A DNA stretch of 20,840 nt from a virus. The DNA lies in IMG/VR virus record IMGVR_UViG_3300002140_000156, positions 1 through 20,840 of that record. One strand, 5' to 3'. Shown here piece after piece: positions 15,626 through 20,840 of the stretch; the first letter of the stretch is position 1; the number at the start of each line of letters is the position of its first letter. The translations under genes were made by a program, and so were the position numbers. Below the pieces are notes generated by a model. It did no database searches, was not told where the DNA came from, and was given only the letters and a program-made list of their open reading frames with translations.

Positions 15626-15644
15626 ATATTTATAATAAAGTTAT
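15626..15644 (+). promoter_or_regulatory. AT box class B, copy 2 (before cupin gene)
   Basis: ATATTTATAATAAAGTTAT ends directly against the ATG at 15645 and is nearly identical to 11424-11443, which has one base more in the spacer. It fills a 39-base gap between the fucosyltransferase and the cupin gene, suggesting an internal promoter or start-site control for the second half of the island. Confidence 0.4.
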
Positions 15645-16058
15645 ATGGAAAAAATATTTAGTAAACAACAACCAGACAAACTGTTGCATGTTATAGTTAG
15701 AAAAAGCGATCTAACTCCCGGGAGAATAGAAGTAATATCAGAAGAACATTTTATTCAGTGCGCACTTCTTAATATGCAACAAGGCAAAACATTTCAGCCG
15801 CATAAACATATATGGAAAGAACGAACTCGAAATGTAATTGCACAAGAATCTTGGATTGTTATACAAGGTAGCGTAAGATGTACATTTTATGATTTAGATG
15901 ATCAAATTATTGTTGAACCAATATTATATCCAGGAGATGCTTCATTTACTTTAGAGGGTGGTCATAATTACCTAATATTAGAAGATAACACATTAGTATA
16001 CGAATATAAAACAGGTCCATATGAAGGACAGCGTTTTGATAAAACCTTTATAGATTAA
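15645..16058 (+). CDS. Cupin-fold protein of sugar biosynthesis type
   Basis: A 137-residue single cupin. Metal-binding residues are suggested by QPHKHIWKERT (two histidines and a glutamate) and a late histidine in GGHNYLILEDN; the ESWIVIQGSVRCTFYD segment fits the first cupin strand pair. Such proteins occur in O-antigen and capsule clusters (WbuC and relatives), some acting as sugar isomerases or epimerases and others unassigned. Here it sits between a fucosyltransferase and a PhyH oxygenase, which supports a sugar-modifying role. The exact reaction cannot be assigned. Confidence 0.75.
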   Translation: MEKIFSKQQPDKLLHVIVRKSDLTPGRIEVISEEHFIQCALLNMQQGKTFQPHKHIWKERTRNVIAQESWIVIQGSVRCTFYDLDDQIIVEPILYPGDASFTLEGGHNYLILEDNTLVYEYKTGPYEGQRFDKTFID

Positions 16059-16061
16059 AAT

Positions 16062-16955
16062 ATGGAAATAATTAAAAATTTTAAAACAGACAAAAACGCA
16101 TTAACATTACCTTGGACAGAATCTCCATTTTTCTACGATTTATTAGAATCATCTAATTTAACCGAAGAAGAACGACAAATGGCAATTGATTTCAATAAAA
16201 AAGGTTATTTGATTATTGATTTAGAATTAACAAATAATTTTGTTGATGATATCGTTACCGATATGTATGATGCGGTTAAAAGAGATAGTGTTACTTTTCA
16301 AGCAGAATTTTATACATATTCAGATAGCCCGAGAATTTTTGAGGAATGGAGAAATAGTGATAACATTAAAAATTTATGTTTAAACTCAAAATTAATAAAA
16401 ACGTTAGAGTTTCTTTACAACAAAGAAGCATTTCCATTTTCAACAATAAACTTTATTAAAGGATCAAATCAACCACTTCATAGCGATACAATACATTTCC
16501 ACACAATTCCACAATTATGGATGTCTGGAGTTTGGGTGGCATTAGAAGATACAACTACTGAGAACGGAACTCTTAATATTGTTCCGGGAAGTCATAAATG
16601 GAATATTTACGATTACCAAAGTTTAGGATTACCACATCCTGATGATTATGCAGACGGTGAAAAAAATAACTATAGAATTTATGAAGATTTAATAACAGGC
16701 CTTGTAGAAGCACATAAAGTTGATGTTATGCCAGTACCATTAAAAAAAGGACAAGCCTTAATATGGTCCGCAAATTTACTTCATGGCGGAATGAAAATTG
16801 TGGATGAAAATAGTACACGATTGACACAAGCAATTCATTATTTTTACAAAGATTGTACTAAATATTATCATCCAATGTTTTCAAAACCACATGACGGCAT
16901 ATATGCTGATAAATGGTGTAATGAAGAAACTAATATTAAAACATATAAAAAATGA
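16062..16955 (+). CDS. PhyH-family Fe(II)/2-oxoglutarate dioxygenase
   Basis: A 297-residue phytanoyl-CoA dioxygenase-like enzyme. The Fe(II) triad is His140-x-Asp142 (LHSDT) and His241 (LLHGG), and 2-oxoglutarate would bind Arg253. The family's GTLNIVPGSHKW segment lies between them. All active residues are present. Such enzymes hydroxylate small molecules or side chains with oxygen and 2-oxoglutarate. In this island the substrate is probably a sugar, lipid or nucleotide-sugar intermediate. It starts three bases after the cupin stop and overlaps the SDR by ATGA. An alternative is modification of a nucleobase, since phage dioxygenases can act on DNA bases, but the sugar-gene surroundings argue against it. 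Confidence 0.88.
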   Translation: MEIIKNFKTDKNALTLPWTESPFFYDLLESSNLTEEERQMAIDFNKKGYLIIDLELTNNFVDDIVTDMYDAVKRDSVTFQAEFYTYSDSPRIFEEWRNSDNIKNLCLNSKLIKTLEFLYNKEAFPFSTINFIKGSNQPLHSDTIHFHTIPQLWMSGVWVALEDTTTENGTLNIVPGSHKWNIYDYQSLGLPHPDDYADGEKNNYRIYEDLITGLVEAHKVDVMPVPLKKGQALIWSANLLHGGMKIVDENSTRLTQAIHYFYKDCTKYYHPMFSKPHDGIYADKWCNEETNIKTYKK

Positions 16956-17599
16956 AAAAAATAGTTATTTTTGGTGGTAGCGGAGGCATAGGATCTTCAA
17001 TTGTAAATTTATTAAATAATTACAATATCACTTCATTAGGTAGTAAAGACGTTAATGTATCAAATTTTCATAATGTTAAACAATTTTTTGATACAAACAC
17101 ATATGATATTGTAATAAACTTAGCAGGAATAAATCATGATGTATTTATACATAAAATTAATGAAACTCATCTAAATAGTATTGACAAACAAATTGATGTT
17201 AATATAAAAGGGAATATTAATATTATCAGTAATTGTTTGCCTTCGATGCGAGAAAATAATTACGGCCGAATTATTACAATATCATCAGTATTAGCAGAAA
17301 AGCCGGTAATGAGTACAGGAATATATTCTGGATGTAAAGGTTTTATAGATTCATTTATTAAAACTGTTGCATTAGAAAATGCTAATAAAAATATTTCATG
17401 CAATAGTATTCAATTGGGTTATTTTGATGCTGGACTAACACATAAAATACCAGAACCAGTTCGAGATAATATTCAAAATAGTATTCCAATGAATCGTTGG
17501 GGCACAATTGAAGAACTAGCAAACTTAATTGAATTTTTAATACAAACACCGTACGTAACGGGAACAAATATCAAAATCAATGGCGGCATCGATTTTTAA
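16952..17599 (+). CDS. Short-chain dehydrogenase/reductase
   Basis: A 215-residue classical SDR. It has the NAD(P)-binding GGSGGIG (8-14), the NLAG motif, a serine in IISSVL-type context near 111-112, and the catalytic Tyr125-x3-Lys129 (YSGCK). The C-terminal TGTNIKINGGIDF matches the FabG-like end. At this length it is on the short side but complete. Members reduce or oxidise alcohols and ketones, and here the substrate may be a sugar or the PhyH product. The next gene starts within its last 20 bases, so the two are coupled. Confidence 0.92.
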   Translation: MKKIVIFGGSGGIGSSIVNLLNNYNITSLGSKDVNVSNFHNVKQFFDTNTYDIVINLAGINHDVFIHKINETHLNSIDKQIDVNIKGNINIISNCLPSMRENNYGRIITISSVLAEKPVMSTGIYSGCKGFIDSFIKTVALENANKNISCNSIQLGYFDAGLTHKIPEPVRDNIQNSIPMNRWGTIEELANLIEFLIQTPYVTGTNIKINGGIDF

Positions 17600-18116
17600 A
17601 AAAGAAGGCATCGATTCGTATATCGATACTACATGTAGAATAAAACATCCAAAAAATTTAGAGATTGGAAATTATGTTGCAATCGATATGGGTGTTTATT
17701 TATCAACATCTGCGACTATAGGAGACTATGTACATATAGCTCCATATTCATGTATTATTGGCGGAATTGATAGTAATTTAATCATGGAGGATTTCAGTGG
17801 TATATCTGCCGGCTGCAAAATTTTATGTGGTAGTGATGACTTTACTAACGGTATGATGAATCCGCAAGTGCCACAACAATATCGTTCTCCTAAGATATCA
17901 TATGTTCATTTTAAACGGTTTTCATGTGTAGGAGTTAATTGTGTAGTGATGCCTGGAGTAACATTAGCAGAAGGTTCCGTAGTGGGGTCAAATTCAGTTT
18001 TAACAAAAGATACAGAACCTTGGACAATATATGTAGGTAATCCTGCTAAACCTATAAAAATTCGAGATAATGAAACAATATTACAATATGCAAAAGAATT
18101 AGGATATGCAAAATAA
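17580..18116 (+). CDS. Left-handed beta-helix (hexapeptide) acyltransferase
   Basis: A 178-residue hexapeptide-repeat protein related to sugar O- or N-acetyltransferases. Turns of the left-handed beta helix show as repeating I/V-G-x-x pairs: LEIGNYVAIDMGVYLSTSA, IGDYVHIAPYSCIIGGID, and later VGVNCVVMPGVTLAEGSVV followed by VGNPAKPIK. The conserved NPAK end of the family is intact. The start is the ATG overlapping the SDR stop by 20 bases; the next in-frame ATG would remove the first coil. Beside an aminotransferase it may acetylate an amino sugar made from a keto-sugar, giving something like N-acetylperosamine; that is inference. Confidence 0.9.
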   Translation: MAASIFKKEGIDSYIDTTCRIKHPKNLEIGNYVAIDMGVYLSTSATIGDYVHIAPYSCIIGGIDSNLIMEDFSGISAGCKILCGSDDFTNGMMNPQVPQQYRSPKISYVHFKRFSCVGVNCVVMPGVTLAEGSVVGSNSVLTKDTEPWTIYVGNPAKPIKIRDNETILQYAKELGYAK

Positions 18117-18172
18117 ACTAAAAACAATGTTTTATATCTTTCTTTAATATTAAAACAATTAAAAGGCTTAGA

Positions 18173-18766
18173 ATGAATTTTAATACAGTAACGGAATTTG
18201 AAAATCAAATTGCAGAATTTTTTGGTGCAACATATGCGGTAGCAGTCGATAGCTGTACTCATGGCATAGAATTAGCATTGCGATATACTAATACTATTCA
18301 CATTAATGTACCAAAGCATACTTATTTATCAGTTCCATTTCTGGCTAATAAACTAAATATAGAATTAGTTTGGAGAGATGAAGATTGGGTAGATTATTAT
18401 TATTTAACTGCAAACGTTATTGATGCTGCTGTACTTTGGAAATCTAATAGCTATATTCCAAATACCTTTATGGGAGTTAGTTTTCAATTCCAAAAACATT
18501 TATCACTAGGAAGAGGTGGAATACTGTTAACAGACAACAAAGAAGCTGCAATTAAAATAAAAAAGATGTCATACGACGGAAGACTTCCAGGATTACCATG
18601 GCGAGACCAAGACATTGATACTATAGGATATCATTATTACATGACACCCGAGACTGCTCAATTAGGATTAGACAAGTTACCAGCAGCAATAACAAATACA
18701 CCTAGACAGTGGGTAGTAACTGATTGGCCAGATTTAACACAAATGAAAGTTTTTAATGATAAATAA
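18173..18766 (+). CDS. Short DegT/DnrJ/EryC1-type aminotransferase
   Basis: 197 residues, about half the usual 370. The PLP fold opening is present: FENQIAEFFGATYAVAVDSCTHGIELAL, then the strand with VIDAAVLW (family D-A-A), and Lys108 in SFQFQKHLSLGRGG, where the family carries the PLP-binding lysine. GYHYYMTPETAQLGLDKL matches the family's GYNYRM segment. Everything after that, including the C-terminal small domain with its substrate-binding residues, is missing, and the protein ends in a short tail and normal stop. No continuing frame for the lost domain is visible, because the next frame already encodes a GT10 enzyme. It may be a compact phage form or a decayed gene. A 56-base gap separates it from the acyltransferase. 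Confidence 0.78.
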   Translation: MNFNTVTEFENQIAEFFGATYAVAVDSCTHGIELALRYTNTIHINVPKHTYLSVPFLANKLNIELVWRDEDWVDYYYLTANVIDAAVLWKSNSYIPNTFMGVSFQFQKHLSLGRGGILLTDNKEAAIKIKKMSYDGRLPGLPWRDQDIDTIGYHYYMTPETAQLGLDKLPAAITNTPRQWVVTDWPDLTQMKVFNDK

Positions 18767-19568
18767 AATACCAATTAATATGATAGGGGGAGGTTTCTAT
18801 CATGACATATGTTCAAGTGCAGGTAGTGAGCCAAAATTAATTGAATGGAAAAAAGATGGCTCTGCAAATATGTCTATACATATTGATCATCATATACAAC
18901 AGCCAATTGATAAAACTAAAAAGAATTTTGCTTGGCTATCTGAATCAAAAACGATTAATCCTGAATTGTATGAATGGTGTATACATAATGTAGATTATTT
19001 AACTAATAACTTTGAATTAATTTTTACTAATGATAAAAGTTTATTAAGATTATCATCTAAATTTAAATTAGTAATTTGTAGTGCAGCCCCGTGGGTAAAA
19101 CAACATGATATATTCACAAAAACTAAATTAGTATCAATGATTGCATCTAATAAATCTTCATGTCCCGAACATGAACTTAGAAAAAATGTAATAAATAGAT
19201 TTAAAAATGATATTGATTTATATGGAAGAGGATATGTAGAAATTTCTGACAAATCAATAGGATTAAATGATTATTACTTTTCTATATGCATGGAAAATCT
19301 TACATACAGTAATGGGTATTCAGAAAAAATAACAGATTGCTTCGCTACTGGAACAATCCCGGTATATTATGGTAGTCCGGATATAGGAGAAGTTTTTAAT
19401 GAAGATGGAATAATTCAGTTAACTGATAATTTTTCAATAAATGAACTTACGCCTGAATTATATTGGTCTAAAATTGAAGCAGTACGAGATAACTTTCAAC
19501 GAGCTATTAACTTTCCAATTGCGGAAGACTGGATTTATGATACATATATTAAAAATTTGGAAAACTGA
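18756..19568 (+). CDS. Family 10 fucosyltransferase (alpha-1,3/4-type)
   Basis: A 270-residue GT10 member, which uses GDP-fucose. The defining donor-binding block is present: YYFSICMENLTYSNGYSEKI followed by TDCFATGTIPVYYGSPDI, with the conserved Ser-Glu-Lys at 189-191 and the G-x-x-P-V-Y-Y-G turn. The preceding NRFKNDIDLYGRGY matches the family's helix and strand with DxYG. Length is in the bacterial range. It overlaps the aminotransferase end by 11 bases and is followed by a 23-base gap before the dehydratase. Together with the GT11 gene it argues that the finished glycan contains fucose. Confidence 0.93.
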   Translation: MINKIPINMIGGGFYHDICSSAGSEPKLIEWKKDGSANMSIHIDHHIQQPIDKTKKNFAWLSESKTINPELYEWCIHNVDYLTNNFELIFTNDKSLLRLSSKFKLVICSAAPWVKQHDIFTKTKLVSMIASNKSSCPEHELRKNVINRFKNDIDLYGRGYVEISDKSIGLNDYYFSICMENLTYSNGYSEKITDCFATGTIPVYYGSPDIGEVFNEDGIIQLTDNFSINELTPELYWSKIEAVRDNFQRAINFPIAEDWIYDTYIKNLEN

Positions 19569-19591
19569 TAAAAAATTAATATAATAACAAT

Positions 19592-20563
19592 ATGAAAAAA
19601 GCATTTATAACAGGCATCGCAGGTCAAGACGGATCTTACCTAGCAGAATATTTAGTATCATTGGGATATGATGTTCATGGAATTGTACGACGGAATTCGG
19701 TTGCCGAACATCAACAAAGTAGAATCGAATCAATTAAAGATAAACTACATATATACTACGGAGACTTATTAGATCAGTCTAGTTTAGAACGATTATTAGA
19801 TGAGATTCAGCCAGATGAAATATATAACTTTGCAGCACAAAGCCATGTACGAATTAGTTATGATATTCCTCAATTTACAGCACAAACAAATGCAGTAGGA
19901 GTGCTAAATATATTAGAAGCCTATAGACGAGCTTGCCCAAAAGCTAAGTTTTATCAAGCAAGTAGTTCTGAAATGTTTGGAAGTTCAGTTGACTCTGACG
20001 GATTTCAACGAGAAACAACTCCAATGAATCCAGTATCCCCATATGGTTGTACTAAAGTATTTGGATATAATATCGTACGCAATTATCGTAATGCATATAA
20101 ATTACATGCTAGCAACGGTATTTTATTTAATCACGAATCGCCGCGCCGCGGCGCTAACTTTGTTACAAATAAAGTAGTTAAAGCTGCTGTGATGATTAGT
20201 TTAGGATTAGATGATAAGTTAGAATTAGGTAATATGGATGCATATCGAGATTGGGGACATTCATATGATTACGTACGAGCAATGTATTTAATTATGCAAC
20301 AACCCCAAGCTGGTGATTGGGTAGTAGCTACTGGCGAAACAAGATCAGTTCGAGATATGTGTGAATATGTTTTTGGTCAACTAGGCCTAGACTATAAACA
20401 TTATGTATTGCAAAATGAGAAGTTCTTGCGACCAGAAGAATTACCATATCTTAAAGGAGATTCAACAAGAATCCGTACTGAGTTAGGTTGGAGTCCGACG
20501 TATACATTTGAAAGTATGATGGATGAGATGATTGCCTTTTGGAAAACTATTTTGACAAAATAA
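19592..20563 (+). CDS. gmd: GDP-mannose 4,6-dehydratase
   Basis: Converts GDP-D-mannose to GDP-4-keto-6-deoxymannose, the precursor of GDP-fucose, GDP-rhamnose and GDP-perosamine. 323 residues (E. coli 373). The NADP-binding motif is TGIAGQDGSYLAEYL (from residue 7), with Ala in place of the common Thr. The catalytic set is SSSE with Glu127 and YGCTK with Tyr151 and Lys155. NFAAQSHVRISYDIP and NHESPRRGANFVTNKV are characteristic of the family. A GDP-fucose synthase (fcl) is not inside the window; it may lie beyond the end or be supplied by the host. The AT-rich gap before the ATG contains TTAATATAATAACAATATG, loosely like the start-overlapping boxes. Confidence 0.97.
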   Translation: MKKAFITGIAGQDGSYLAEYLVSLGYDVHGIVRRNSVAEHQQSRIESIKDKLHIYYGDLLDQSSLERLLDEIQPDEIYNFAAQSHVRISYDIPQFTAQTNAVGVLNILEAYRRACPKAKFYQASSSEMFGSSVDSDGFQRETTPMNPVSPYGCTKVFGYNIVRNYRNAYKLHASNGILFNHESPRRGANFVTNKVVKAAVMISLGLDDKLELGNMDAYRDWGHSYDYVRAMYLIMQQPQAGDWVVATGETRSVRDMCEYVFGQLGLDYKHYVLQNEKFLRPEELPYLKGDSTRIRTELGWSPTYTFESMMDEMIAFWKTILTK

Positions 20564-20840
20564 TGAACATAACAGCATATATAATTAATTTACTACATCG
20601 TCAAGATCGATACGATCATATGGTTGAGGAAATGAAAAAATTATCAATTCCATATCAATTCATCCCCGGTATTATTGATGAAACCAAAACATGTTTTCAA
20701 TCTCAAAGAGAATGTGTACGACTCGCAAAAGAAAATAAATTACCATATATTCTAATATTAGAAGATGATGCTGTATTTACAGATCAAGTAGTTGAGATTC
20801 TAGAACAAGCATTAGCAGAAGTACAAACAATGAAATGGGA
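20563..20840 (+). CDS. Family 25 glycosyltransferase, N-terminal part
   Basis: The first 92 codons run off the window end. The opening ITAYIINLLHRQDRYDHMVEEM matches the GT25 start (YVINL-x-R-x-x-DR), and LPYILILEDDAVF carries the acidic Glu67-Asp68-Asp69 metal and donor motif. GT25 enzymes act on lipooligosaccharide or protein hydroxylysine. The ATG overlaps the dehydratase stop as TAATG, so the island continues downstream. A reduced SH-A region (SQRECVRLAKEN) is present. Confidence 0.85.
   Translation, partial: MNITAYIINLLHRQDRYDHMVEEMKKLSIPYQFIPGIIDETKTCFQSQRECVRLAKENKLPYILILEDDAVFTDQVVEILEQALAEVQTMKW

Noticed and set aside
11454-20840. Bacterial O-antigen locus rather than phage DNA
   Set aside because: It is continuous, same-strand and similarly spaced with T4-like replication genes, with no polymerase or flippase (wzy, wzx) and no break in composition.

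Overview
The window reads as part of the genome of a tailed phage with a T4-like replication module. It is AT-rich (roughly one third GC by eye), and every gene I can support lies on the + strand. Genes are packed with ATGA or TAATG overlaps, or gaps of a few bases. Recognisable T4-type proteins are a family B DNA polymerase (gp43), the sliding clamp (gp45) and both clamp-loader subunits (gp44, gp62). Most start codons have no Shine-Dalgarno sequence and follow A-rich stretches. This is typical of Bacteroidota and their phages, so I infer (not prove) a Bacteroidota host. No tRNA, CRISPR array or insertion sequence was seen, and no stretch over 300 bases lacks a gene.

Layout. Bases 1-148 hold the end of a purine phosphoribosyltransferase. 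Bases 218-9166 are the replication and nucleotide module: polymerase, an unknown gene, a TagD-like cytidylyltransferase, a small T-fold protein resembling QueD, a GT-B glycosyltransferase, a TGT-like enzyme of the DpdA type, clamp, dUTPase, clamp loader large subunit, a small unknown gene, clamp loader small subunit and a DUF3310-like gene. Bases 9192-11422 hold an Api92-like protein, an intrinsic terminator, a Cas4/AddB-like nuclease with a probable Fe-S cluster, a small unknown gene and a SLOG-fold protein. Bases 11454-20840 are a sugar and glycosylation island: two GT4-like enzymes, a GT2, a GT11 fucosyltransferase, a cupin, a PhyH-type dioxygenase, an SDR, a hexapeptide acyltransferase, an unusually short DegT-type aminotransferase, a GT10 fucosyltransferase, GDP-mannose 4,6-dehydratase and the start of a GT25 enzyme.

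How the genes may work together. DpdA-type enzymes put 7-deazaguanines into DNA. Here such an enzyme sits between polymerase and clamp, beside a QueD-like protein, a cytidylyltransferase and a glycosyltransferase. Its C-terminus (NKYFTF) nearly repeats that of the polymerase (NKFFTF), the place where T4-type polymerases carry their clamp-binding peptide. I infer that DNA base modification may be tethered to the replication clamp, and possibly elaborated further with a sugar or polyol. The downstream island suggests a separate, fucose- or 6-deoxysugar-containing glycan made from GDP-mannose, with two GTs marked by a shared LPKLQKI tag. Two families of repeated AT-rich boxes precede genes; one runs into the start codon and suggests leaderless transcripts or a translational operator.
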